64,000 nt of DNA. It comes from an uncultured Butyrivibrio sp. (GTDB lineage Bacteria > Bacillota > Clostridia > Lachnospirales > Lachnospiraceae). Position numbers and translations under genes: made by a program. The stretch is from assembly GCA_946623755.1 (NCBI GenBank), contig CAMORK010000002.1, positions 1-64,000 of the forward strand. The letters are read 5' to 3'. Positions 37,249-46,819 of the stretch are shown here, one piece after another (position 1 is the first letter of the stretch; each line of letters opens with the position of its first letter). Below the pieces are notes generated by a model. The model did no database searches. It was given only the letters and a program-made list of their open reading frames with translations, and had not been told where the DNA came from.

Positions 37249-39825
37249 TTATTTTTTAGCCGGTTTTTTTGTAGTCTTCTTAACAGGCTTTTTTGTGGTA
37301 ACTGTGGACTTTGTCTTAGTTGCAGACCTGGCTTTGGTGGTCTTTACGGACACCTTTTTTACAGATGAGCTCTTGCCGTCCTTGCCGACAAAGACAATCT
37401 TGTCATCCTTAAGAGTTACCGTCACATCCATTCCTGCCTTGATATTGCCCCTGAGGAGTTCCTCTGCCATCGCATCCTCAATGGTCGACTGGATGGCTCT
37501 CTTAAGAGGTCTTGCACCCATCTTGGCATCTGAATACTTAGCAACAAGATGCTTCTTAACAGCAGGAGATATTGTGAGGTTTATATCCAGCTGAGTCTTG
37601 CATCTCTTGGCCAGATTGGATGAAAGAAGAGTAACGATATCCATCATCTCTTTTTCGGTCAGAGTATGGAATACCATGATCTCATCAATACGGTTGATGA
37701 ACTCCGGTTTAAAGAGCTTTTTGACCTCATCCATTACTCCGGACTTCATGTCCTCGTAGTCTCTCTTGGCATCTGGACCTGAGCCAAAGCCAAGCTTCTT
37801 GGGATCTACAATCCTCTGAGCTCCGACATTGGATGTCATGATAAGGATGGTATTCTTAAAGCTTACCTTCCTGCCCTTAGAATCCGTGATATGTCCGTCA
37901 TCAAGCACCTGAAGCAGGATATTGAATACATCAGGATGTGCCTTCTCAATCTCATCAAAAAGAATAACTGAGTAAGGGTGACGACGTACCTTCTCAGACA
38001 GCTGACCGCCATCATCAAATCCCACATATCCGGGCGGTGATCCGATCATCTTGGATACCGAATGACCTTCCATGTACTCTGACATATCAACTCTTATAAG
38101 AGCGTTCTCATCACCGAACATGGCCTCTGCCAGGGCCTTGGACAATTCTGTCTTACCTACACCTGTAGGTCCCAGGAAAAGAAATGATCCAATAGGCCTG
38201 TTGGGATCCTGAAGCCCTACTCTTCCTCTTCTGATAGCCTTGGATACAGCCTTGACAGCATCCTCCTGTCCGATAACTCTCTTGTGAAGGACAGATTCAA
38301 GTTTAAGAAGCTTCTCTGTCTCTTTCTCGGCAATCTTCTTAACAGGGATTCTGGTCCATTCAGCCACAACCTCTGCAATATCATTTTCATTTACAATAAA
38401 TCCCGATGTCTGATTTTTCTTTTTCTCAGCATTTCTGACCTTCTGAAGCTTGCCAAGAAGCAGATTCTGCTGTTTGTTGTAGGCACCGGCCTTTTCAAAA
38501 TCACTTTCCTTAAGGGCAGTCTCTATGCTGATATCAAGGTCCTTGATCTGCTGCTCAAGGTCTTTTACCTTGGATGAAACACCCATAGTGCGTAGTCTGA
38601 CCGCCGAAGCCGCCTCATCAATAAGGTCAATGGCCTTATCAGGAAGGTTTCTATCGTTGATATATCTCTCAGAGAGCTCCACGGCAGCCTTAATAGCCTC
38701 AGGTGTTATTGTAACCCTGTGGTGCTCCTCATACTTACTGACAATACCCTGCAAAATCTCAGTGGCCTCTTCCTTGGTGGGTTCATCCACATTGACAGGC
38801 TGGAATCTCCTCTCAAGAGCTGCATCCTTCTCAACATACTTGCGGTACTCAGTGATCGTAGTCGCACCGATCATCTGTATCTCGCCTCTTGCAAGAGATG
38901 GCTTTAAAATATTGGAAGCATCGATCGCACCCTCTGCGCCACCGGCGCCGATAAGTGTATGCATCTCATCTACAAAGAGGATGATATTGCCATCATCGGC
39001 CACTTCCTTGATGACCTTCTTGATCCTCTCCTCAAATTCACCTCTGTACTTGGATCCGGCAATCATTCCCGAAAGATCGAGAGTAACAAGTCTCTTGTTC
39101 TGCACTGTAAGCGGAACGTCGCCGGAGGCAATCCTCTGGGCAAGACCTTCCACAACAGCAGTCTTACCTACACCCGGTTCACCGATAAGACATGGATTAT
39201 TCTTGGTTCTCCTGGAGAGGATCTGGATAACTCTCTTTATCTCCCTCTGCCTTCCGATTACAGGATCGAGCTTGCCTTCCATAGCAAGCGCTGTCATATC
39301 ACGGCTGTACTGAGCCAGGATTGAAGCTTTCTTGCCGGCCTTGGGTGACATTGTCTTTTTGCCAAGATCCTCTTTTACCAGATTGGGGTCCTCACCCATG
39401 GCTGCCAGAGTCTCCGCATATATTTTCTGAGCCGGCACATTGAGGGTGCTGATAAGCCTTACAGCTACATTCTCCCCTTCCTTGATAAGTGCAAGAAGAA
39501 TATGCTCTGTTCCTGTCTTGTTGGCATGGAAGCGTTCTGCAAGCTTGTGTGCTTCCTCAAGAACCTTCTCTGCCCTCGGAGAAAATCCGTCTCTGTCGAG
39601 GGTCCTGACATTGCTGTCCGGCACGATCAGATCCCTTATCATATCCATCATCCTGTTCTCATCGATCCCATTATCAATAAGAATCCTGGATGCCACACAA
39701 CCATCCTCAAGAATAAGTCCCATGAGGATGTGCTCGGTACCTACGTAATTGAGTTTGAGTGTTCTGGCTGTCTTCTTGGCGAGCTTAAGAACATCAGCTG
39801 CCATTGCTGTAAATTTAGATTCCAT
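37249..39825 (-). CDS. clpC: ATP-dependent Clp protease ATP-binding subunit ClpC
   Basis: Clp N-domain repeats, GEPGVGKTAVVEGLAQRI, GPTGVGKTELSKALAEAMFG; basic Lys/Thr-rich C-terminal tail. Confidence 0.94.
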   Translation of the reverse strand: MESKFTAMAADVLKLAKKTARTLKLNYVGTEHILMGLILEDGCVASRILIDNGIDENRMMDMIRDLIVPDSNVRTLDRDGFSPRAEKVLEEAHKLAERFHANKTGTEHILLALIKEGENVAVRLISTLNVPAQKIYAETLAAMGEDPNLVKEDLGKKTMSPKAGKKASILAQYSRDMTALAMEGKLDPVIGRQREIKRVIQILSRRTKNNPCLIGEPGVGKTAVVEGLAQRIASGDVPLTVQNKRLVTLDLSGMIAGSKYRGEFEERIKKVIKEVADDGNIILFVDEMHTLIGAGGAEGAIDASNILKPSLARGEIQMIGATTITEYRKYVEKDAALERRFQPVNVDEPTKEEATEILQGIVSKYEEHHRVTITPEAIKAAVELSERYINDRNLPDKAIDLIDEAASAVRLRTMGVSSKVKDLEQQIKDLDISIETALKESDFEKAGAYNKQQNLLLGKLQKVRNAEKKKNQTSGFIVNENDIAEVVAEWTRIPVKKIAEKETEKLLKLESVLHKRVIGQEDAVKAVSKAIRRGRVGLQDPNRPIGSFLFLGPTGVGKTELSKALAEAMFGDENALIRVDMSEYMEGHSVSKMIGSPPGYVGFDDGGQLSEKVRRHPYSVILFDEIEKAHPDVFNILLQVLDDGHITDSKGRKVSFKNTILIMTSNVGAQRIVDPKKLGFGSGPDAKRDYEDMKSGVMDEVKKLFKPEFINRIDEIMVFHTLTEKEMMDIVTLLSSNLAKRCKTQLDINLTISPAVKKHLVAKYSDAKMGARPLKRAIQSTIEDAMAEELLRGNIKAGMDVTVTLKDDKIVFVGKDGKSSSVKKVSVKTTKARSATKTKSTVTTKKPVKKTTKKPAKK

Positions 39826-39841
39826 ATATTAATCCTTTCTG

Positions 39842-40225
39842 TTAAAGGTTTGTGTTTGCTTCGTAATTGTCATAAAGTTCATCTACCAGTGAATGGATAT
39901 CATCTCTTCCGATACCCTTACATATTCCCCTGGCAAGCACCACTGCCAGTTCTTCTCTTGCTTCCTTAAGTGCCTTGAGCTTGTTGATATCGATGGCTAT
40001 GACAGCTCCCCTTCTCCTGTCGATCTTGACAAATCCGTCCTGCTGAAGAATTGAGTAGGCCTTGTTGACCGTATGCATATTGATGCCGATAGTCTCAGCC
40101 AGCTGTCTCACACTTGGAAGCTGCTCTCCCTCTCTGAACTGAGACGTTGCAATTCCCAGTATAATCTGATTACAGAGCTGGACGTAAATCGCTTCATCAC
40201 TGTTAAAATCAATTTCAATTATCAT
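39842..40225 (-). CDS. GntR-family (YtrA-like) transcriptional regulator
   Basis: AIYVQLCNQIILGIATSQFREGEQLPSVRQLAETIGINMHTVNKAYSILQQDGFV; start at 40225 (MIIEIDF) preferred. Confidence 0.88.
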   Translation of the reverse strand: MIIEIDFNSDEAIYVQLCNQIILGIATSQFREGEQLPSVRQLAETIGINMHTVNKAYSILQQDGFVKIDRRRGAVIAIDINKLKALKEAREELAVVLARGICKGIGRDDIHSLVDELYDNYEANTNL

Positions 40226-40475
40226 TTCGATCTCCCTGATAAAGAAGTTCTGCCTGGTGTGACACATTTAGTATAACACATATTACAGATTTTTCCTACT
40301 TCGGAAGAAAATCCCGTAAGTGTGCTGCATATGCCCGCATTCGCCACAGACTTCTGCCTGAGGCAGTTCCTTGTGCAAGCTTTTTTCATGTCCCAATCAT
40401 GGATATGCAGCTATTTGCCACAAATGGAATTCCATTTTCATTTCCGGCAAGTAAACAAACTGTGCATAGTGACAA

Positions 40476-40504
40476 AATCCCCTCCGCGCTATGCGGAGGG
40501 GATT
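40476..40504 (-). terminator. Intrinsic terminator after the SH3b protein gene / pur operon
   Basis: AATCCCCTCCGC-GCTAT-GCGGAGGGGATT; minus strand followed by TTTT. Confidence 0.8.
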
Positions 40505-40532
40505 CCATCAGACAGATTATCTGTCACGCTTT

Positions 40533-42026
40533 TCATTTATCATCATCAAGATCAAGGAACTCAAACTCAAAATCATCTTCATCTCCGATGAAGTTCTTAG
40601 CCTTACGTCTTGGTGCCTCTTCTCTTCTTGACTGCTCTGCTTCAGCTCTTTCAGGTCTTCTTGTAGAGCGCTCCTGTGCATCATCTCTTACAGGCCTTCT
40701 TGCAGGTCTGTCTTCAGGATTTCTCCTTGACTGACGTTCCTGACGTTCTTCATCGTACTCTGCTGATCTTCTTGGTCTTGCAGGCCTCTCCTCAGGCTCT
40801 TCTTCTCTTCTTGCCCTTGAAGATCTTACATTCTCTTCTCTTGAAGCTCTTACATTCTCTTCTCTTGAAGGTCTTACTGTTCTCTCTTCAGCAGCCTGCC
40901 TTCTAACAGGTCTGCGCTCTTCCTCTTCATCATCATCGTCATCACGTGCTCTTCTTCTGGAAGTCTGTGAATAACGATCATACTCTTCATTTTCGTCCTC
41001 ATCATCTTCATAATAGAGTGAATCGCGAAGCTTAAGAGCAAGAAGGATAAGTCCTACTACAAGTGCAGCAATTACTACTGCAAGGATGATAAGAATTGTC
41101 TTGTAATTGTTATTTGATTTAACGAGCTTGCTAACCTCATCACTGCTCTTAGCTGCATCAATGAGTTCATTAACCTTTACTCTGTAACCCTCAATGTTGT
41201 CATAGAGGTACCATACTGCGCCGTTTTCACCGTCCTCAAGGTATACAAGTGAATAATGTCCGTCACCTGCATCACTGGCTGATTCCGTCTGCTGGCTCTC
41301 CTCCGGCTGCTCCTCTGCAGGAGCCTCTGCGTTCTCTCCCTCGCCCTCTACGGCTTCAGATGCCTCACCACCCTCAGGAGTCTCTGTAGTCTCTGCAGGA
41401 GCTGCCTCACTAACCTCTAAAAGGTCACTTCTGATAAATCCTGTCTTATTGCTGCTTCCAAATGTAACCTGATACCATGTCTTGTTGTCTGAATCTGTTG
41501 CCTCGCCTGTAATTGTAACGGTATCGCCTTTTGTTACCTTACCAACTGAATTGTAAGCTGTACCTGCACCTTCACGAACATTTACGCTGTCCTGAGTGAT
41601 AGTTGCGGGTCTTGCTTCTGTAGCTGTTGCTGTTGTTGCAGGGAGTGACGCTGCAGCAGCATTGCTCTCTGTAGTATTGGTGGTTGTAGTTGTTGTAGTC
41701 TCAGCTTTGGCCGATGAATCTCCGGACTTCTTGATAAGATCACTTCTTACATAGCCTTTTTCGGTCTTGTTGACACGAATTTTGTACCACACATATCCCG
41801 AAGCATCTGTTGCCTCATCGATGATCTCTACAGTATCTCCCTCTCTTAAACTGGAAATCTGAGATGCTGTTGTGCTGGCTTCTGATCTTACCTTAACATT
41901 AGATGTAGCAACAGTTCCGGTAGTCTCTGTATAGGCAAACGCCTGTACTCCCATTGACACGAATATAGTCGCTGATAATACGGCTGAAAGGCCGAGCGAC
42001 ATCAGTCTCTTTCCTATTCTTTTCAT
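40533..42026 (-). CDS. Secreted SH3b (two copies)-TM protein with long polyampholytic Arg/Glu/Asp-rich tail
   Basis: Signal peptide; two SH3b motifs (NVKVRSEASTTASQISSLREGDTVEI, SVNVREGAGTAYNSVGKVTKGDTVTI); TM TILIILAVVIAALVVGLILLAL; RRRARDDDDDEEEERRPVRRQ... tail. Confidence 0.8.
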   Translation of the reverse strand: MKRIGKRLMSLGLSAVLSATIFVSMGVQAFAYTETTGTVATSNVKVRSEASTTASQISSLREGDTVEIIDEATDASGYVWYKIRVNKTEKGYVRSDLIKKSGDSSAKAETTTTTTTNTTESNAAAASLPATTATATEARPATITQDSVNVREGAGTAYNSVGKVTKGDTVTITGEATDSDNKTWYQVTFGSSNKTGFIRSDLLEVSEAAPAETTETPEGGEASEAVEGEGENAEAPAEEQPEESQQTESASDAGDGHYSLVYLEDGENGAVWYLYDNIEGYRVKVNELIDAAKSSDEVSKLVKSNNNYKTILIILAVVIAALVVGLILLALKLRDSLYYEDDEDENEEYDRYSQTSRRRARDDDDDEEEERRPVRRQAAEERTVRPSREENVRASREENVRSSRARREEEPEERPARPRRSAEYDEERQERQSRRNPEDRPARRPVRDDAQERSTRRPERAEAEQSRREEAPRRKAKNFIGDEDDFEFEFLDLDDDK

Positions 42027-42029
42027 ATT

Positions 42030-43307
42030 TTACTCCTCCATTTCATCAATCGCCTTACCAATGTCATGACGCATGTATTTATTGTCAAAGTCTACCCACT
42101 CTGTAGCCTCATAAGCCTTTTTGCGAGCCTCTGAGAGAGTGTCACCTTTAGCTGTGATGCCGAGCACTCTGCCACCGTTTGTAACAATGCCTTCAGGTGT
42201 GAGCTTTGTTCCTGCATGGAAACAGTAATATCCGTCCTTGTTCTTGAAATTCTCAAGTCCTCTTATGAGCTTGCCCTTCTCATAGCTGAGAGGATATCCG
42301 TCACTGGCGAGTACAACGCATACTGCTGCCTTGTCTTCAAATTCAAGATCAAGGTCAGAGAGTGTACCGTCTATGCAGGCATTACAAACATCAATTATAT
42401 CAGTTTTAAGTCTCGGAAGCACTACCTGAGCCTCCGGGTCACCAAATCTTGCATTATATTCAAGAACCTTAGGGCCATCCTCGGTCAGCATAAGTCCGAA
42501 GAAAATAACTCCCTTGAACTCTCTTCCCTCTTTGGCCATAGCTTCTACAGTTCTGCCGTAGATATTGTCGCGACAGAACTTGTCAATCTCATCAGTATAG
42601 AACGGACTGGGTGAGAAGTTACCCATACCGCCCGTGTTGAGTCCTGTATCCCCATCCCCTGCTCTCTTGTGATCCTGAGCGCTGGACATGAGCTTGTATG
42701 TCTTACCGTCCACAAATGACAGAACAGAAACCTCCCTGCCTGTCATGAACTCTTCGATTACCATGTGATTGCCGGCATCTCCGAATTTCTTGTCTTGCAT
42801 TATCTGCTTAACACCGGCCTTCGCTTCATCAAGGTCCTGGCAGATAAGAACTCCCTTGCCAAGAGCAAGACCATCAGCCTTAAGAACAATCGGGAATTTG
42901 GCGTTCTCGAGATATTTAAGTGCTTCTTCTGCATTATCAAATGTCTCATAGGCAGCGGTAGGAATGTTGTACTTCTTCATAAGATCCTTGGAAAAAGCTT
43001 TACTTCCTTCAAGGATTGCTGCATTTTTACGAGGGCCGAATACCCTGAGCCCCTCTGCCTCAAATGCATCTACAATACCGCCAACAAGCGGATCGTCCAT
43101 TCCAATTATGGTAAGATCGATCTCTTTCTCTTTTGCAAAAGAAGTGAGCTTATCAAATTCCATTGGAGTAATGGGCACACATTCGGCAAGCTCCGCAATT
43201 CCGCCGTTGCCCGGCGCACAGTATATCTTGTCTACCTGAGGTGATCTAGAAACCGCCTCAGCTATTGCATGCTCACGTCCGCCTCCGCCAACAATCAAAA
43301 CTTTCAT
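42030..43307 (-). CDS. purD: Phosphoribosylamine--glycine ligase
   Basis: MKVLIVGGGGREHAIAEAVSRSP, LEYNARFGDPEAQVVLPRL. Confidence 0.96.
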   Translation of the reverse strand: MKVLIVGGGGREHAIAEAVSRSPQVDKIYCAPGNGGIAELAECVPITPMEFDKLTSFAKEKEIDLTIIGMDDPLVGGIVDAFEAEGLRVFGPRKNAAILEGSKAFSKDLMKKYNIPTAAYETFDNAEEALKYLENAKFPIVLKADGLALGKGVLICQDLDEAKAGVKQIMQDKKFGDAGNHMVIEEFMTGREVSVLSFVDGKTYKLMSSAQDHKRAGDGDTGLNTGGMGNFSPSPFYTDEIDKFCRDNIYGRTVEAMAKEGREFKGVIFFGLMLTEDGPKVLEYNARFGDPEAQVVLPRLKTDIIDVCNACIDGTLSDLDLEFEDKAAVCVVLASDGYPLSYEKGKLIRGLENFKNKDGYYCFHAGTKLTPEGIVTNGGRVLGITAKGDTLSEARKKAYEATEWVDFDNKYMRHDIGKAIDEMEE

Positions 43308-43951
43308 CAGAAAACTGTCTCCTCTTCATAACCTTCAATAAATACTCTGTTTTCCCTGATCTGAACTTTATTGTTGGCAATCAGATCAATTGCCATCGGA
43401 AGAATCTTCCATTCAGCCTGCTCCATGATCCTCTTCTGAAGAGTCTCGGGAGTATCATCCTGTCTGATCATTACAGGCTTTTGTAAAATGATAGGTCCTG
43501 TATCGGTGCCCTCATCCACAAAGTGAACGGTTGCCCCTGAAACTCTTACACCTCTCTCCAAAGCCTTCTCGTGAACTTTAAGGCCATAATAGCCCGTTCC
43601 GCAGAAGGAAGGGATAAGCGAAGGATGGATGTTTATTATCCTGCCTTCATAAGCTCTGACAACAATATCCGGAATAACAACAAGACACCCCGCCAGTACG
43701 ATCAGATCCGGATCAGCATCCTGAAGGATCTGCAAAAGAGCTTTATTGAAGTCCTCTCTGTTATCAAACTCCTTAGGGCTCTTGCAAACACTCTTTATAC
43801 CGGCTTTCCTGGCTCTTTCAAGAGCATAAGCATTGGGATTGTTGCTGTATACCAGACAAATCTCCGTATTGGTAATAGTTTTATTCTCTATAGCATCGAT
43901 AATAGCCTGAAGGTTAGTACCTCCCCCAGACACGAGAACCGCTATTCTCAT
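43307..43951 (-). CDS. purN: Phosphoribosylglycinamide formyltransferase
   Basis: VLVSGGGTNLQAIIDAI, INIHPSLIPSFCGTGYYG. Confidence 0.95.
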   Translation of the reverse strand: MRIAVLVSGGGTNLQAIIDAIENKTITNTEICLVYSNNPNAYALERARKAGIKSVCKSPKEFDNREDFNKALLQILQDADPDLIVLAGCLVVIPDIVVRAYEGRIINIHPSLIPSFCGTGYYGLKVHEKALERGVRVSGATVHFVDEGTDTGPIILQKPVMIRQDDTPETLQKRIMEQAEWKILPMAIDLIANNKVQIRENRVFIEGYEEETVF

Positions 43952-43962
43952 ACTCGTACCTC

Positions 43963-44997
43963 TTATACCAGTTCAGCGCACTTCTCGCCGCTCTCACATG
44001 AGCCTACTACCCATGCCTTGTCTCCTGAAGCCTCAATAGCCTTCAGAGCAGCCTCTGCGTCTTTCTTATCAACTGCAAGAACCATTCCCAGTCCCATATT
44101 GAAGGTGTTGTACATCATCTTCTCATCAATTCCGCCCTTTTTCTGCATAAGCGGGAAGATAGGCGGAATGTCGTAACTGTCTTTTTTGATCACTGCCTTG
44201 ATCCCATCCGGAAGCATTCTCGGAATATTCTCGTAGAATCCGCCACCGGTAATATGTGAGCAGCCCTTAACTTTGACACCTGAAGTCTTTAGTGACTTCA
44301 TCATCTTTACATATATTCTTGTGGGTGTAAGAAGACACTCGCCAAGAGTCTGGCCAAGTTCATCATAATAAGTCTCAAGATTTTCTTTGGTCACATCAAA
44401 GACCTTACGAACCAGTGAAAATCCGTTGGAGTGAACGCCACTGCTTGCAACTCCTATAAGTACATCGCCGGCCTTAATGCTGCTGCCGTCTATCATATCT
44501 TTTCTGTCAACAACGCCTACGGTAAATCCGGCAACATCGTACTCATCCTCAGGCATAAGGCCGGGATGCTCAGCTGTCTCACCACCGATAAGTGCGCAAT
44601 CGGACTGCTTGCAGCCCTCAGCAACACCCTTTACGATTGCTGCAATCTTCTCAGGAATATTCCTTCCGCAGGCAATATAGTCAAGGAAGAATAATGGCTC
44701 ACCACCGGCGCATGCAACGTCGTTTACGCACATTGCAACCGCATCAATTCCGATAGTGTCGTGCTTATCCAGAAGAAATGCCAGCTTGATCTTAGTGCCG
44801 ACACCGTCTGTTCCCGATAAAAGTACAGGATCCTCCATATTCTTGATCGCAGCCATGGAAAAGGCTCCCGAGAATCCGCCAAGCCCGCCTAAAACCTCGG
44901 GCCTGTTTGTCTGTTTAACATAATCCTTGATAAGTTCAACTGATTTGTAGCCTGCTTCTATATCTACTCCGGCTGATTTGTAATCCAGTGCCATCAT
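43963..44997 (-). CDS. purM: Phosphoribosylformylglycinamidine cyclo-ligase
   Basis: YKSAGVDIEAGYKSVELIK, LSGTDGVGTKIKLAF, GGETAEHPGLM. Confidence 0.96.
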   Translation of the reverse strand: MMALDYKSAGVDIEAGYKSVELIKDYVKQTNRPEVLGGLGGFSGAFSMAAIKNMEDPVLLSGTDGVGTKIKLAFLLDKHDTIGIDAVAMCVNDVACAGGEPLFFLDYIACGRNIPEKIAAIVKGVAEGCKQSDCALIGGETAEHPGLMPEDEYDVAGFTVGVVDRKDMIDGSSIKAGDVLIGVASSGVHSNGFSLVRKVFDVTKENLETYYDELGQTLGECLLTPTRIYVKMMKSLKTSGVKVKGCSHITGGGFYENIPRMLPDGIKAVIKKDSYDIPPIFPLMQKKGGIDEKMMYNTFNMGLGMVLAVDKKDAEAALKAIEASGDKAWVVGSCESGEKCAELV

Positions 44998-45013
44998 TCA
45001 CTCCTCATAATTC

Positions 45014-45517
45014 TTATTTGTAATTCTTGTATCCGACTTCCTGCAGCTTCTTGTCCTTGGCTACAACCGCATCCTTAAGAGATGCTGAATAATCCTTGAG
45101 TTTTCCAAGAAGTTCATCATCAGATGTTGCAAGGATCTTAGCAGCAAGTAATCCCGCATTTGCCCCGCCATTAATTGCGACGGTGGCAACAGGAATGCCT
45201 GAAGGCATCTGTACTATACTGTACAGAGAATCTCTTCCTCCCAGGGAAGTCGTGTGCATTGGTATTCCGATAACGGGCATCGGAAAAATCGCAGCGCACA
45301 TACCGGGCAAATGAGCTGCCATGCCTGCTCCTGCTATTATAACTTTAAAGCCCTTTTTCTCAGCTGACCTTGCGTATTCAAAGAACTCATCAGGCTCTCT
45401 GTGCGCAGAAATTATACGCATCTCATACGAAATCCCCAGCTGATCAAGAACATCTGCTGCCTTACTCATTACGGGCATATCTGAATCACTGCCCATTACA
45501 ATTCCTACTTTTGGCAT
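45014..45517 (-). CDS. purE: 5-(carboxyamino)imidazole ribonucleotide mutase
   Basis: VGIVMGSDSDMPVMSKA, SAHREPDEFFEYA, GAGMAAHLPGMCAA. Confidence 0.96.
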   Translation of the reverse strand: MPKVGIVMGSDSDMPVMSKAADVLDQLGISYEMRIISAHREPDEFFEYARSAEKKGFKVIIAGAGMAAHLPGMCAAIFPMPVIGIPMHTTSLGGRDSLYSIVQMPSGIPVATVAINGGANAGLLAAKILATSDDELLGKLKDYSASLKDAVVAKDKKLQEVGYKNYK

Positions 45518-45620
45518 TGTATCCTCCTATATTTAGTCACACGTATCATAACATAATACTAAATATTGTGCCACTAAAATCTTACAAAAAAATTAACATT
45601 TACGCCTGCAAAAATCCCGG

Positions 45621-45971
45621 TCACATAAAGCCCAAAACCAGCAAAAATACGATAAAAATAATGGATAAAAGGTTTAGTATGATTCCAAGATTAGGAAAAA
45701 GCTTGAAAATATCTCGTTCAAATCTTGACATTATTCCGAGTATAATTCCCGCAACAGAAAAAATGGCCGCAACTAAAGCCGCTGCGGCGTATCTGATCTG
45801 CGCCTGGCCTCCGTCCCTGTAGGTAAAAACGACGGAAACAACCAGTGCCGTAACAGATATACATCCCAAGATTGCGGACATAACGCCTTTCTCGGGATGC
45901 CTGTTATCGGTAAACATATAACGGTCTCTGACCGGTTCGAATTTTTTAATACGAAACTTGAACTTTTTCAT
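45621..45971 (-). CDS. Small multi-TM protein of unknown function
   Basis: MKKFKFRIKKFEPVRDRYMFTDNRHPEKGVMSAILG..., three to four TM segments; start 45971 preferred. Confidence 0.6.
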   Translation of the reverse strand: MKKFKFRIKKFEPVRDRYMFTDNRHPEKGVMSAILGCISVTALVVSVVFTYRDGGQAQIRYAAAALVAAIFSVAGIILGIMSRFERDIFKLFPNLGIILNLLSIIFIVFLLVLGFM

Positions 45972-45972
45972 A

Positions 45973-46125
45973 TCAGAATATAATTTTCTTTCTTGATGCA
46001 AGGAGTTTAGCTCCGCTGATGATAAGAAGAACTCCTGTTGCAACTCCTACAATTATTGAGATGATTCCGAAAGCGATGTTAAGTGCTCCGGATCCTCCCA
46101 AAACCTTATATACATGCTCGTCCAT
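45973..46125 (-). CDS. 50-aa single-TM small membrane protein (not in the supplied ORF track)
   Basis: ATG with strong SD (AGGAGGTC); translation MDEHVYKVLGGSGALNIAFGIISIIVGVATGVLLIISGAKLLASRKKIIF; one nt before the next start codon. Confidence 0.75.
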   Translation of the reverse strand: MDEHVYKVLGGSGALNIAFGIISIIVGVATGVLLIISGAKLLASRKKIIF

Positions 46126-46139
46126 AATGACCTCCTGTA

Positions 46140-46817
46140 TTATTTAGCGCCGTACTCAGCGTAGTATTCATCAATAGATTTCTTGATCTCTTTTGTCAAA
46201 AGAACTTCTCCGTCTATTGGTCTGTTGTAGAGATATTCAACAACGTCTGACATATTCACGATCGCATGAGCCCCAAAGCCGTATCTCTCCTTGATCTCAT
46301 CAAGAGCGCTCATGTCGGAATCCTGACCCTTTTCCTGTCTGTTAAGCGAAACCATAAGTCCTACGATATCGCAGTCAGCCTGAGCCTGAATGATAGGAAC
46401 AGTCTCTTCGATGGATTTACCGGAAGTTGTAACATCCTCAATGATCAGAACCCTGTCGCCGTCACGAAGCTTGGATCCCAAAAGGATTCCCTTATCTCCA
46501 TGGTCCTTGATCTCTTTTCTGTTAGAGCAGTATCTGATCTCTCTTCCGTAGAGTTCGCTGATGGCAACGCTTGTTACAACAGCCAGCGGAATTCCCTTGT
46601 ATGCAGGTCCGAAAAGCACATCAAACTCAAGACCATAGGTATCATGGATCGCTCTTGCATAGTACTCACCAAGTTTTCGAAGCTGAGAACCTGTTACATA
46701 AGCTCCGGCATTCATGAAAAACGGAGACTTGCGTCCGCTCTTAAGTGTGAACTCCCCAAACTTAAGAACATTGCTGTCCACCATAAACTCAATAAACTCT
46801 TCCTTGTACCTCTCCAT
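46140..46817 (-). CDS. pyrE: Orotate phosphoribosyltransferase
   Basis: FTLKSGRKSPFFMNAG, VLIIEDVTTSGKSIEE. Confidence 0.95.
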   Translation of the reverse strand: MERYKEEFIEFMVDSNVLKFGEFTLKSGRKSPFFMNAGAYVTGSQLRKLGEYYARAIHDTYGLEFDVLFGPAYKGIPLAVVTSVAISELYGREIRYCSNRKEIKDHGDKGILLGSKLRDGDRVLIIEDVTTSGKSIEETVPIIQAQADCDIVGLMVSLNRQEKGQDSDMSALDEIKERYGFGAHAIVNMSDVVEYLYNRPIDGEVLLTKEIKKSIDEYYAEYGAK

Positions 46818-46819
46818 AA

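Noticed and set aside
38525-39313. Plus-strand ORF of 262 aa opposite clpC
   Set aside because: Mirror-frame ORF of a highly conserved gene; Ser/Leu-rich composition typical of antisense frames.
40800-40900. Short direct repeats (ctcttctcttgaag...) as a mobile or CRISPR element
   Set aside because: In-frame coding repeats of SREENVR in a charged tail; only a few copies.
45518-45620. Possible purine riboswitch upstream of purE
   Set aside because: The leader between a plausible -10 region and the purE start is too short (only a few tens of nt) and no riboswitch-like stems were seen.
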